DNA from: Rutstroemia sp. NJR-2017a BVV2
Lineage: Eukaryota > Ascomycota > Leotiomycetes > Helotiales > Rutstroemiaceae
Reading direction: 5' to 3'
Assembly: GCA_002946415.1 (NCBI GenBank)
Contig: NJPS01000015.1
Location: 153,500-217,499 of the forward strand
DNA length: 64,000 bases
Part shown: piece after piece, positions 12,517 to 25,916 of the stretch
Layout of the letters: each line of letters opens with the position of its first letter
Position numbering within the stretch: position 1 is the stretch's first letter
The notes under the pieces: generated by a model
Database searches by the model: none
What the model was told of the DNA's origin: nothing
The model's input: only the letters and a program-made list of their open reading frames with translations
Made by a program: the position numbers and the translations under genes

Positions 12517-13306
12517 CTAATTGCCTTTAGGGGTTGCAGGAGTGGTAGGAGTTGTTGGAGACGCCAGAATCGCCTCCTTTCGAGCGATTTCCTTTTGCTT
12601 CAATTCGGACATTTCGTCTCTCGAAGCATTGTACGCAGCCCTTGCTTGGTTGAAAGGGTTATCGGGATGCTTCTCAAATTCTTTTCTGACTTGTTCAATC
12701 TTTTGATTTCGCCTCAGTCCCTTTCCACTTCCATCTTCATCCATTTCAGCCAATCTCCTCTCCTCGAAGGCGGCATAAGCAGCCTTAAACCTTCTCTCTG
12801 GATGTCGATCCAGCTTCTCTTGAGCACCCGACGTTATGTCTAACGCATCAAGAGCATTATCAATGCCAGTCGCGTTAAGTGCGGATGGCGTGCTAGGGGA
12901 GTCATCGAGTTGCGATAGGTCGAGACCTCGGGATGGCTTCTCGGATTTCTTCACAGCTTGCTTGGATTTCTTTGGACCTGACGGAAGGGCAGCTTCCTCC
13001 TCTTTCATCAGCGCCTCCTTTTCTGCTTTCTTTCGATCTGCTTCGGCCTTCTTAGCTGCGGCGGCTTCTCTATTGATCAATCCTACGTTAGCAAAAAGGT
13101 CGGCTGATATGCGGGGTAGCAGCAGCTGAATGAAGATTGGAAACTCACGCCTTCGCGTTACTCTTGGCTCCCTCTCCCCATTTCTCGGCTTCTTGCGCGG
13201 CCTTGACCTTATCCGCAACTTCCAGCTTGCCCGCGGCGACTGCAGCTTTTTTGGCGTTTCCAGCGGCCTTTTTGGAGTTTTCCCCAGCACCTTGTTTCTT
13301 GCCCAT
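12517..13306 (-). CDS. coiled-coil domain protein 124 family (Lso2/CCDC124), ribosome-associated
   Basis: Two exons: 13149-13306 and 12517-13069, with a 79-bp phase-2 intron; 236 aa. The N-terminus MGKKQGAGENSKKAAGNAKK and the following long Ala/Lys/Glu helix (KKAEADRKKAEKEAL) are the coiled-coil part. The C-terminal domain with HPERRFKAAYAAFEERRL, then KEFEKHPDNPFNQARAAYN, is the diagnostic CCDC124 C-terminus. Family knowledge: CCDC124 and yeast Lso2 sit in idle 80S ribosomes near the GTPase centre and help them restart after starvation. The length fits the family. The Thr/Pro-rich tail (TPTTPATPK) is an extension. Confidence 0.9.
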
Positions 13307-16300
13307 CTTTACGATCTCGGCTTACCGGGGCTGGTCACCGTTCAAAGAAACCGATATTGGAAGGAAATATTGAAATGAATGAGCCGATAAAAATGGGCCG
13401 GAGAATTATTGAAATTCTGTCAATGAATATTGAAGATCAACCTTGTATGGTTGTATCGTGGACTATTGATGATGTTGGAGTCTTGATCGGGAAATGACTC
13501 TTTTCTCACTTTGGCTATGTCAACGGGTTCTAGGATTTTCTTTGGCAGTGATTTCCCCGCCACTATGTCAGACTGTCGGGACCCGGGCGGAAACCCTGCC
13601 GGGAAAAGGTCGCGGATCAAGATAATCCGCTCTTCCATCCCGCCTGCAATTCCAGGCAGCCATATTAATAATCAACAGCCAATACTCGCCAGGATCCGTC
13701 GCGGTCTAGATGTCGAGTCACGTGCTGGTGGAGGTTCCCACTCGGAAGGGTTAGTCGATGGTATCCGACCCGACGCTCCCTCACCCTAGACGTGCATTTC
13801 ATGCTGCTTACCCATGAAACAGGGCGAGTCATGCTTTTGCATTTCGCATGTCAACGATTCCGTTGCGGAGGAGGGGCAGGCATCGGAATCGCATCCCGAA
13901 AGAGCCATTAATTCAATTCAACTGTTGCCCCGTTGAAGGTTGGCTGTCCGGAATCCTAACAGCTGGCTAGGTACACCCCCAGATCCCACGCTATGTCCTG
14001 CCGCCTATCCCATGAGTCTCGTCTGAGGATTTGCCCGATTCTCTCAATCTTGCATATCCTCAACGTAACATGCCAGGTCAGTCGGGATTCAACCTCGGGC
14101 AACCAACCCTCTTCATGATCTCCCCCTCCATGCAGGGCAAACGCCTCAAGCTTCCTCCCGCTATATTGATGTGATGATATGCTCAGCCTTGCAGTTGGAT
14201 TGCATGTGAAAATCATATGACCGAGTAGGATGGTCCACATTTGTCCAAATATCCTGTACTCGTCCAATCCTACGTTGGAGATTATAATGAAAGGATCATT
14301 GAGATATGCAGCTTAATGGTGCAGAACTACCATGTATGACGAGTCGTGTGATACGAGATTGATGAATCGCTTCAGCCTCCAAGGACCAATGTTCCCACTC
14401 TTTGGACGCTCGGTTGGGTACATATTTTTTTACGTGGTTACACAAGGAGTTATCTGGCGACAGAGGGATATGGGAGCCATCTTCCGAACCACAGTTCAGA
14501 ATTGCCTACGAGACACGACATAACGTAAAACCCACAACCTAGGAGCAGCCAAGGGGGGCCAACAGGGCACGTTGTCAAAGTAAGGCCTTTCGACGTGACT
14601 GCAGTCGAGAAACGCGGTGAGGGGGGAGCAATACTTGCGATCGATCCATAATTGGCCGACGTTAAATGGCTGAACTTCGGGATCGAAGCAGCAAGCATCT
14701 ATGACGTGCCGTGCCTCCATGGATATCTGTAAGGCTGTCGGCTTCCGCTGCAATGGTTGCTTGCGTTTCTAGGTTCCCTTTGCTTGGACTTTGGAAAGGG
14801 AGTAGGCGAAAGACAGATCTCCGGGCGTTCAAGGTACCTCATTTCTAAACGACCCGTTCCAACCACACACAAACCAAAGGGGTAATGCAAACAATCTAAC
14901 CACAATCTAACATGCCACCCTGCACGATTGTGTTGGCGCATAATGGAGGGATAGGAATTCCACATGTAGACGGGAAGTTGTTGCGATGGACGCAGACTCG
15001 CTTCCATAAGCGTGAATCTCATGAAAAGGAAAAAAAAAAGAGACGATGCCCAACGTTATACAGCACTTGCTCTGCATGCCACATTAGGAACATTTATTTT
15101 AGCCAATCTGGTAGGAACTCGTGGTTATGAAACGGGGCACCAGAAAGAACGCGGGAGGGTGACCTTCGATGCAGATGTATGCATATGCAAGCTTGTATGT
15201 TACGCTGCATGGCTAGCTGCATGAAGCGTTAGAGTAGGATCATCGAATGAATCATCTCTTCTCTTCTTAGTCTATGCATCAAACGAAACGGTCCATCTTG
15301 CAGTTGCATCAGATTCCAGATCCGATGCATTATTCGGTGAGAATGAGGCGAAATGTAGGAAGCATGTACGAAGTACAGGTACTGGATTGCATGTCATTGG
15401 TACGACGAGAGTATATGAAGCACTTACTGCTAGTGATGTAGGTCATATAAAGGGGTACATAACGCAAGCGGATGAGCAAGTTATCAGTGGTCCAAAAGCT
15501 TCATCGCTGAATGCAGAGCTGAGCACAGCCTTTCGTCAGCATCGTACATGGTCAAGCAAAAACCTTGACCGTCTAAAAGGTGACTGCGAACAAACTCCGG
15601 CATTCCTCGAGGGTGCGTGAATGGATGTGCGTAACCGCTGAGTTGCATACAACTCCTGCACCGGAAGGCCATCCCAAACCCATGAAACCTGTTTCTCCAA
15701 TCTCCTCGGGACTCCCAGGCATCGGAGAAGCTTCTTCTAACAGGAAGAAGAGCACAATCCACGAGGATCTTGGGTGTAGATCCTTCTTTCGCGTTGCCTT
15801 CGCTCAGCGCCTAAGTACCACGCGACGAAGAATCCGAATTGGAACTACCGTGTTCCGTTCTTCTCGATGTTTCTGCGGATCCGGAGGGATCCCCTCTCTG
15901 GAGTTGTGGAGAGGCCTGAAAATTTGCTCGACAAACCACATGGCATGGAACGATAATCCAAGGAACAGCGACGAAAAACATCACGAAATGAATTTATTGC
16001 GCGGTAAACTGATTTGGATTTGGGCATCGAATGAAAGTGATGCCACACCGGATTGAAGACCGGAAAAGCCGTGCATGATCACACATAAGCCCCTTGATTG
16101 AGCCTCCCCGTCGCGCAGAAAACAAGTAGAAATCCAACAACAAACACGAAAATCGTAACAAAATGAAATTGGCGGTGTATGAAAGTGAAATTAAGTCATC
16201 GAACAACGACAATTGAGGTTGAACTATGGGGAATTGACGTCTGACTGACCTCGAATAAATGGGAAACGTTACATGAATTACTTCGTATGTCTTAAAGCAA

Positions 16301-19300
16301 CCAAGGAAACAAGAAAGGCAAGTTTTTGTTGAGCGAGATGCCCACCCACCTGCCACTGCCACAGTACCAGTACCGGAGGCCGGAGGGAGTAATAATAGAG
16401 CCTTTCCACAAGTTTCATGGAACAGCATTGCAACATTATCAATGGAGACCGATAGCAGGCGAGCAGGCGAGCAGGGCTAGGAAGTAGCCGAGGTGTTCCT
16501 AGTCGAAACTCCCTTCTAGAATGCGAGGATGCAAGAGAGCAAGAATGCAAGGCACATGTGATCATTTCCCTTTTTAGATAATTCACATGAAAGATATGGT
16601 CCGGCACCGTACAGTACACACAGTGCAGCAAAAAGAAAAGAAAAAATTGGACCAGATGGACCAGGTCGAACGGATGGTTACACAAAGATTGAGGTCCGAG
16701 ACACCCTTTGCAAAGTTCAAAGTTCATATCAAAATCCACCAGAAACATCTCGCCAATAACCAGATCATAGGTCCGCGAGCGAGCGAGGGAGGTCCGCGAC
16801 AAGTCAAAAGCAAAGCATAATAGTTAGTTAGTCACAAGTGTTGCCCCAACGGGCGTCAGGATGAGCTTCCGCGAAACCAATCTAATTCCAAGGTTTGCCG
16901 ACTAAGATGATTAGTCCTCTTAGTTCTGGTGGTTCATCATGTTTTACTGGAATTTGCTTGAGCCCCCTTTCAGCTAACCAGAGCGCCAATCAGCTATCGT
17001 CTAAACCTAGAACGGCTCTTCCACCCGAGTAGTCAGAGGCAGCTAAATGGTAAAAAACAAAATGCCCCTATAATGATCGTCATCATTAATCGAAGATGGG
17101 GTGCCACAAACAAAACCCGAAAAACGTGGCAGGAAAGGAACCCGTTTTCCTTTTTCCTTCTAGACAACCTGTCCTTCGTTAGTCAACTTACGGAGTACGA
17201 AGTAGATGATGATTCCATCTATCCGCGATCCTCGGCTCATTGCAACTTGCAAGCCTCGCCCAGTCGGTGTCGATGCAAGGCGTCTAGTCTCTTCTAAGCT
17301 GCAAAAAGTATGCGACTGGAAAAGTTATTTTTGACACATCCGAGCAACTATCTGCAATTGCCCCTCGCCCTTCTCCTCCATTCGCCCCAGGGAAGAAAAA
17401 AACAAATCCTGGTTTTGCCTTGTTTCCCCTTGCTCGAATTCTCGCTTCAGCTCCGCCCGACACTTCTAGCTCAACGCAGCTCCATTCTTTTTTATACGAT
17501 ACACGACTACTGAAACGAACTTTGAGTAACACTAAGAAGTCATTTCATTTACGGATCATGGAATATGGAGCTTGCAAGGCCTTGTCAGCTCGTCAATGGA
17601 ACTTTTCGAAGCTTTTCATTTCTTCTCTAATCCATGTCCCTGTGTCCCGATTCCGCGGCTCTAACGGTCACTTGCTGAGAGAGACCCGATCCTCGACCGC
17701 TTTTATGGAGAATCTGAGATAGTAAACTTACCAAGTTACACTTTTTTCTAGGTGCGTGGTGCTGGGGCTGGAGCTGCTGCGCAGCTCGTGGAGTGCTGTG
17801 GCCTGTAGCCTGTGGGTTATGAATATTGACGTATTTAATTTCCAAACGGAGAATTTAATTCGAAATGAAGAGATCATACCACGAAGGACGGACGTGCAGT
17901 GTGCAGGAAGGAGACAGGCGAAAAAAGCTTCAACTTCTTTTTCAATGTACTTGCAAGAGGGTACGAAGTGTTGTCCGTACGTATGTACTATACTGTAACT
18001 ACTGTACCGTGCCGTGTAGGACGATCTACCGATTTACGTCTGGTTCCGGATGCTTGTTGCAGCTCTCTTCTCGAGGACTATCTATGGATCTATCTATCTA
18101 TTGATGACCTACAATCATGCCATCAAGCCATTCATTAGATGTTGCCAACCGCCAGCTCCTTAACTCCGTACCGTGTGCACCTAACATCATTCAAACCAAC
18201 CCAAACGCAGCTTACTGTACGCTTACTCGTACGTACCTCTGACTACCACTCACTCCTACGGCTGCTACGATATCATGTGTAGAATCGTAATCTTTCCCTT
18301 TTTCCCTTTACATACAGTATAGTATATACGAAGTACATATCGACATCATATCATCATCCTATCTTGCCAGGCCGCATATATCGGGAATACGAATATCAGG
18401 TAAATTAAAATTTCAGGTATTACATACGAAAAGGTCGGCTGAGGCAACATTTGAGAAACTTCAACCTATCCGGCCTTGCCACATCTTGTATGGAGGTAAT
18501 CATGTGTACCGTTTTTGATGAAGATAAACATGTAGCCGCCAAAGTGTCCCTGTACAGAAAAGACAGCCGAAAGGAAGACGTACATACCGTCACTATGATA
18601 CCGAGTGCTGAAACCCACTCTCCCAATGTACATAATCAGCTTTCGGTCATTATGGATCATGCTAAGGTCCGCGTACGTACCTCTTTCGATTTCTTACTGT
18701 GTCACTCTCCTTATCCTTTCGAATCTTGGCTTGGCCATTTGGTATCCTTCCTTGGCCTGCCCTGCCCTGCCTTTTCTTTGCCCTGGCCATCAAGGAACTT
18801 GCCAACAATCTTACCTGGTTTGGGGCATGCCTCGCCTTTTCAGCCGTATCACCATGTCCCGGAACAGCGCGAGAGCCAGCTAGCTTTTTCCGTTTATTCA
18901 GTGATCTTGGACATGGGAAATCCTAGTGGCTCAGCCCTCCCATCCAACCCCTGACTAGTTTTGACTAGAAGGTCTCTAGGTCAAACTCCGAATCATTAAA
19001 ACCTTAGCTTTCAAGGAACTTTTTAGGTAGCGAGATGGAGGGGAGAGGGAAAACGAGGCCAGGACTTGGATGGGACAGGGGGCTAATTTTCCACATCTCT
19101 GGTCGTCGGGACATAATCCCCAGTAAAAATCCTTCGATGTTCTATCGCGCTGGTCGGGGTGTCCTTGCTTTATCCTGGTGGACGTGGTATTCGGTGTAAC
19201 ATTCAAGTTAGGTTATTATTTGGAAATATGGAATATATCGCTGTACCAACATTCTACACTGCGCGCTGCAGCGGGCGAGGCAGCAAGGTAAGGGACATGT

Positions 19301-21951
19301 AAGCGCAATATATCTCGACACAGTGCTATGTTGCTGTTTATGCCATACTGGGTATATGATCTACACAGAATACTTAGATGGGTACCGTCCGCCGTGCCAG
19401 TGAATCTACGCCTTGACTGTACATGACATGCTGACTGACGCTTGGATTCTTTGTATTGCTTAGAGCGCCTTTAGGGAATGGCGTAGAGTGAGACGAGATG
19501 TACAAACGTACCAAGAAGGGAAGGGTGGCGACGCTACTGATGTGATAATCATCATCTATTAACTCATGATACTCGAGTATTGAATTTCAAAAGTGGAAAG
19601 GGATGGATATGGATATGGATATGGAGAAAGGATAATGCAACGTACGTACGAAAACACTGGGGAAATCGGCGAATAACGAAGGTGCCCGCATGTCGCAAAA
19701 GCCCATATGTACGGGAACGGATACACATACATGAAGAGGAACGATTATAAACCTCGTTTCTTCGGGTCAGAGTTGGATTGGGCCAAGCAGCCGCGTCGTG
19801 GGAACATCGCATCTGCCCGTATCAGCTCGTGGAGATAACGGGTGGTGGACGACAAAAACGTTAGGGCTGGCTTTTCGCTCTCCCGCTCAGCGCCTCCTGC
19901 TGCAACTCAAGGATTCGATGAGGAAAGAAATCATCCGCTCGCTCTCGTAGCTCATTATCCGCACTGTCCACTCAGACCTCGTACTTCGCAAAAGGCTTTG
20001 GGAAAGCGTACGGTTGTCTTTCCAACAATGGCCTCGCACAGCGCCAGGAACGATTCCTGGGCCGGTGTGAGCTTAAGAAGACGCATAATCTCCTTCATTC
20101 GGATATGGGCACTTGGCGTTTGGCTCGGGATGCTCGACCGAACACGAGGAAAGCGTCGCGAGGCAAAGTCCCCTTGTAGATTCGATGATACAGTATGATC
20201 GTGATCTGAAAATCATTACATATGGTAAGGGTACGGTACCTATGGCTGGATAGAGGATGGCTATATGGGCTGTCGCAGTGACAGTCCCAGGCAGCGTTTG
20301 GGTCCCATCGCCAGCTTAATTGACGTCTGGATGTCTAGATAGAGGAGGTGATCGACCACAAGGAAAGCTTTCCGGGGATCTCGTTCTCCAATAAACTCTA
20401 TTTACGAAGGAGCTGTGTAATAATGTCGCCTTTTCCTACCTTCAACGCCCTCGGGAACCTACAGTACCCGAATAGGGGCATGGAGTGGAAACATAAATTA
20501 TGAACCGTCAGGTTAACCGTACCGTCAACCAACATCAATAACATCACTGGAGAAGTATTGCGGATGATTAATGCAACATGTAATATGTAATATCCAGAAT
20601 ATCCAGAAGATCCAGCCTGCTTTCAGTCACAGCCATTCCCAGAAGAGCATGAACCATGAACAAAATGTGCACAGAGGAGGCCAAACCCATGGCGATAGGG
20701 TCATGTCATCATACGAAGCACTGTGCTGTGTCCAAGCAATAGCAAGCATAACCGTACCTCATCATCACACACCGCCGCCGCCGCAAGCACGAAAAAAAGG
20801 AAGGCCCCTGCGAGCCTTTTGGCCTTTTACTTACTACTTACTAACTTGCTGGTATCTGTTCCTTGATCCACGCGCTACTGGAAACTGGACCCAACTTTTT
20901 CCCAGACTCGAGTGACAGGGCAGAGCAGGGGCAAAGGCGCAGGCAGGGAGGGAAATGGGCAGGGTTCCCTCCATGTGAGTTGCCTGCAAACAATTTTTCG
21001 AAATAATCGTCCCCTCTTTAAAATTCTCCCTCTCCTCTTTAGCCCAACGGGTCACGGAGACAAATGCCGGGGCATAGAAAGGGTGGATACGGTAGTACCG
21101 TCTGATACACGGCTTCTGGCACAGAGGCCCAAACCCGTGTGTGCGCCCCATAGAACAACGCTCGCTCAACATGGCCTTAGCATGGGAGCGGATGAGCCAC
21201 GACTGGTAATAATAGAGCAAGCTCTCACCCTCGTCACCGCCTGATGAACAATCCAAGCCCATACACAACCTGAACTGTATTAAAGACGGCGGTGCTTGCT
21301 CTTGATTATGCTTTGCCTTTGCCTTTGACTGTAGAAAAAGCCAGACAGCCAGAAAGACAAACAGCCCGCCAGAAAGACAGAAGCCATACAGCATACAACA
21401 TCCAACATACAACATACAGCATTCAACATACAGACAGGTCCCACCCAGCGGTCAGTCAGCTACAGCTCCAGCTACATACTGCATACACAGACACAGACAC
21501 ATACACATACATACATACATATTTTCTTACCTCACATACACATCCGCCGTATACTACTCATCACTTTTCTGGGTCTTCTGGAATCTCATGACACCTTTCT
21601 TTCTTTTTACCATAAAGGAAAGACCGAGCTACTGCACTATTTGCTTTTCTCTATATCCACTTTCCTGCTGCTGCAACTACCCATCTGGTTCATATAAAGT
21701 TTGATTACACCACATAAGCAACAACAACGGAAGAGCGTATCTGAGAGCGAAACATATAAACTTCCTCCCTCTCCCCCCACCATCTTCGAGTTATACCTTT
21801 TTACATTGTCGTCCTCTAGAAGTCAAGGCCCGGTCAAGCCAAGCCAAGTCACATCAAAGCAACTACTACTCGGGTCGATTACAACAACTACCAACATCAA
21901 TTCGCTACATACATACCATACATCGAAGCTCTAAAGAGAGTGTAGCGGAAA
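13307..21951. other. 8.6-kb gene desert
   Basis: No frame in this stretch shows family similarity, and the candidate frames overlap on opposite strands. The composition is mixed, not strongly AT-rich, so it does not look like a mutated transposon island. It contains recurrent TACGAAGT motifs (15.3-18.4 kb), GTAC-rich stretches, A-rich tracts, and CA/TA microsatellites near 21.48 kb just before the transporter. The last kilobase or so is probably the transporter promoter and leader. It could hold unannotated non-coding transcripts, which cannot be told from sequence alone. Confidence 0.5.
21475..21525 (+). repeat. ACACAGACACATACATACA microsatellite
   Basis: Alternating CA/TA-type simple repeat in the upstream region of the MFS gene. 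Confidence 0.75.
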
Positions 21952-24043
21952 ATGAATCCCGCGGCAGGACAGACGGGACCGGGGAGGCGGACCCCTCCGT
22001 TCCCCACGAAGCAGATGACAATCCTGGGTATGTTTGTGTAACATCTCTCTTGTGGCTTGCCTCTCTCTCCCTCTCCAGTTGCGAACCCCCTCCCCCATTG
22101 CAGCCCAATACTAACCCGCCGGAACGCACAGCATTATGTCGAATCTGCGAGCCAATTGCGTTCATGTCCATCTTCCCTTATATATATTTCATGGTCAAGG
22201 ATTTCCACATCACCGACAACGATGCGCAAATATTCATGTACTGCGGCATGGTCACCTCGGCGTTCGCGTTCGCAGAGTTCTCGTCAGGAGTGGCGTGGGG
22301 TCGACTGAGCGATAAAATCGGACGAAAACCGGTCCTTCTTACGGGGCTTGCGGGTACGGCGTTGAGCATGCTCATCTTTGGATTTTCGCCCAATCTACCA
22401 ACTGCGTTATTGGCACGCGCCCTGGGTGGGCTCTTGAACGGGTATGGTGCATTTCTTTCGGATGTCCTTTATGCATGGTTTTGGTAATAGTGTTTCTGAC
22501 GAATTGCTTCTTCTAGGAATATTGGTGTTTTGCAAACCACGGTTGCCGAAATGGTCACAGTGAAGGAACATCAGCGTAAGTTGATGTATCATTTTGGGTT
22601 AGGAGCCTCGTTCTGACATGTCATCCAGCTCGCGCATACACGATTATGCCATTTGTCTGGTGCCTGGGGTGAGTTGCGACTTAATTCTCAGCTCTTCTCA
22701 GCTCTCAACTTTCATGCTAATGTTGTATCTGTAGATCAATTTTAGGCCCGTCCCTTGGAGGCGCGCTGGCGAGACCCGTCGTCAATTGGCCAGAGACATT
22801 CCAACACGGATCCATTTGGGAGCGCTTCCCCTACCTTTTGCCCAACCTCGTGTGTACGGTTGTTGTAACATGCGGCGTCGTGGTCGGAATATTATTCCTC
22901 GAGGAAACACACTCAGAAAAGAAATACCGTCGCGATCCCGGATTGGAGGCGGGCAAATGGATTATCAGCAAATTCGCGCGCTGTGCGGAGTCAAAAGCTT
23001 CACGATGCGAGAAGGTGGCAGAAGCTGACGAAATCCTTTCGTTGTTGAATGACGATTCGGAGGATCAACCCCCAGGATACCGTACAACCCAAGGATCACC
23101 AGCCCTACCATCTACTGCAGCAGCCCAGGATCCGCAAGAACCGTTGGATTTGAACGACACGTTTGTTATGCCAGTGAGGGCCAAACCTGCAGCAACCAAA
23201 GCTTTTACGAAGCAGGTCGTCATTAATATTATCGGTTATGGTATCTTGGCTTAGTAAGTTGCTACCACACCTTTTTCTTGGTTAAACACCAAACTAACTT
23301 GTGATTCCAGCCACACAATGACTTTTGACTCAATGCTGCCCACCATGCTCTCCTTCCAACAGGAAAAGGATGCCCCACCGTTCCCTCCCCCAGAGCTTCC
23401 TTTCAAATTCGTCGGTACATACGGCATGAGCTCTTCGGATGTGGGAGTCGTCCTCTCCGTTCAAGGATTGTATTCCATGATTGCTACCATCTTCCTTTTC
23501 CCAATTGTTGTCCGCCGTCTGGGAGCTCTCGGACTGTTCAGAACCATGGCCATCTCTTATCCCATTCTCTACATTGTCACCCCATACTTGGTATTGCTTC
23601 CCGAGAACCTTAAGATGATCGGACTTTACGCAGTCGTTATCTGGAAATGTACCTTCTCGACCATGACTTACCCAAGCAATGCCATCCTGTTGACTAACTC
23701 GGCCCCGTCTCTCCTCATGTTGGGAACGATCAACGGAGTCGCAGCATCAACAGCAAGCATCTCCCGCGCTTTCGGACCCACCATCTCTGGATTCCTCCTG
23801 TCCACTGGAGCTAGCCTAGGATACTCCGGTCTTGCATGGTGGTGCAGTGCTGCCATCGCTATGATTGGCGCTATCATCAGTCTCAACATGACCGACAAGG
23901 GAGGCAGAATGGACGTCGACGAGAAGAGCGATGAAGATCAAGAACAAGCCTTCGACGACCAAATGCTCGACCACTGTGCACCGGATTCCGGAATTGCCGC
24001 GGGTGCCGAGCGAAGAGTAAGCGTTGTCGACGAAATCATGTAA
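21952..24043 (+). CDS. MFS transporter, DHA1-type (YCR023C/ZIF-like branch)
   Basis: Six exons: 21952-22027, 22132-22441, 22517-22575, 22629-22668, 22735-23253, 23311-24043. All have GT/AG sites and continuous phase; the product is 578 aa with about 12 membrane helices. Seen: LCRICEPIAF at the first helix, the MFS motif-A loop GRLSDKIGRKPVLLTG between helices 2 and 3, RALGGLLNGN with motif-B-like Arg in helix 4, and a motif-C-like ILGPSLGGALARP in helix 5. A large hydrophilic central loop (roughly residues 255-320) follows, then the second half of the bundle, and an acidic cytosolic tail. Family knowledge: this branch holds proton-coupled exporters of drugs or zinc-chelate-like solutes in plasma or vacuolar membranes. 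The substrate here is unknown. The small exons 3 and 4 (59 and 40 bp) are easily missed by gene predictors. Confidence 0.9.
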
Positions 24044-25916
24044 ACCGATGTGAAACTTCTTGCATCTTGTTTTTTTCACGACTTCCAACGATCTTTCTAT
24101 CTTTTCTCCGAGCAACTTCAACTTTTCGATTCTTCATCACGGCCCCAGGAGGACTTTATGTATAAAAATCTTGTTTCTTGTGTCGTCGGCGACATGTTTT
24201 TTTCTGCTCAAAACTTTTTTATTTTTCTTACTATTTCGACGCTAGATATCCCTTATGCCTTTTCAGTGTATACAGCACGGCGATGCTGCTCTTCTTTCCG
24301 GCGCAACAGGAACTACACAGAAAAAAAGGGTCGTTTGCGAAAACGGTAAACCGCGGATATGCTTCTTCTTTTTTCTGGTTGGTTGCTTGGGGTGGATTGG
24401 CCCGGCAGGCAGTTCCTATATCAATAAATGGTTGGGACATTATATTTATTTGGAGTTTCGATAAAAGGGGGATATGGATGGGACGGTATCGGGATGGTAC
24501 TTGGTATGCTATGGTATGGTACGGCATGGCATGGTATGGGAGGGTTAGGTACCTAGGGTTCACAATACTGGAATGGTTTCTTATGCTGGTGCTGGATTAG
24601 AAGGGGGGAAATACTGCAGTGCAGGATTTAAGCCTTCGGGGTTGCACCGGATGGGATATTTGGCTGCATATTATATGGGCGTTAGGTAGCTTTACTTCGA
24701 TGATTCTATTCACAAGTAGGAAATTCTATCATATAATTATGCTTCATGATGATGTTTGACTGCGGAATGTGTTTTGTTTGTCTGTTTTGTCTTGTTGTGG
24801 ATGTTTGTTCCTGGATGCCAAGGTTAGCTACTAGAAATGTGGTTTACAGTACTGGCACGAGTGGGTGGTAGATAGTAGAACTATTCTTACCCTCCAGTTC
24901 ACCTCATCTCTATAAAGTTACTCATTCCTACATCGTACTAGAAGACCAATACAAATGTCCCCCTATTTAATTTCCCACCCACGCTTCTCCATCCCATACA
25001 GCCCCCAAATTGATATCTTAGAGTCCACCGGCGAGATCTCGAATCCTTTTACTCGATGCTATCGAGTCAACCGAGCGATCTGTCCTGCACTAAAAAGATA
25101 CCTAGGCACAGGCACAGCACAATCTCGAAATGCGCGCCCTTCATTCGCTGAAGCTCTTATCATTCAGCGCAATTTTTATCGCCTATCTCTAAGGGTGCGG
25201 GACTCGTTTTCACCTGCCCGATCGACTTTCCTTGCTATGATGCGTAGGTTATAGTTAGGTGCTATTTGCGAATTGAGCTGTGGTACGTGGGGAGTTGTAG
25301 TCTTGTGTTGTTATCCTGGCAGGCGCAGGGAAGGAAAGCAAGCAAGCTCGAGGCAAGCAAAGCAAAGCAAAGCAAAACACCCCACGCTGGCAGGCGTGGC
25401 TCTGGTTCAATACTTACCTAGCACACATATTGCAGCGATCTTGATTTTGGCGTGGCTCTTCGAATCTTATCTTTTAAGTTGAGCGGCCCTTGGCATAAGT
25501 TATATTCTTGCGGACAGACTCTACTGTAGACTGTGAGACCTCTACTGTATCTATCTAATCTTTGCCGAGACGATTACGAAGCTTTTATCGTACAATTGAC
25601 GGATTGATAGCAGATTCCAGCAGCGAAAATTTCAGCGCAGAGGAAAAGTCACTACGAAACGAGACGAGACGAGACGAGATAGGGCTGGGTGGAAAGAATG
25701 AGAGAGGATAGAAGGATATAGGATTGCTTTTACAGAGACTGGATTGCATGCGCGGCTGGGATATCTGGCAGAGAAGCAGATTGATTATCCGGCGCAGAAT
25801 CCACCACCACTCACTCGACCGACCTGAACTACCTACCTACCTACCTAACTACCTATCTCTCTACACATGCATGCGCGCCCACCTCCACAACCCACACTCC
25901 CCCAACCCCAGCAACG
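24044..25916. other. intergenic between transporter and UaY-like regulator
   Basis: 3' flank of the transporter and probable promoter of the regulator. Holds several simple repeats: TATGG/CATGG-type near 24496-24545, GCAAA near 25355-25378, GAGAC near 25658-25680 and CTAC near 25829-25850. No supported gene. Confidence 0.5.
24496..24545 (+). repeat. GGTATGGTA-type degenerate simple repeat
   Basis: Run of imperfect TATGG and CATGG units about 460 bases past the transporter stop codon; non-coding. Confidence 0.7.

Noticed and set aside
13511..13789. Open frame of 92 codons on plus
   Set aside because: Low-complexity, no family features, overlapped by another frame on the minus strand; probably chance in GC-richer spacer.
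13956..14267. Open frame of 103 codons on minus
   Set aside because: No motif, no splice partners that extend it, no neighbouring exon in phase.
15580..16056. Longest frame in the gene desert (158 codons, plus)
   Set aside because: Composition is random-like and there are competing frames on the minus strand over the same bases; no domain recognised.
20571..21415. Overlapping frames of 114 and 193 codons on opposite strands
   Set aside because: Neither shows family similarity; the region is repeat-bearing spacer before the transporter.
22282..22300. Fourth copy of AGGAGTGGCGT
   Set aside because: It lies inside a coding exon of the MFS gene and the following bases do not match the CACTTTTGGG part; taken as chance.
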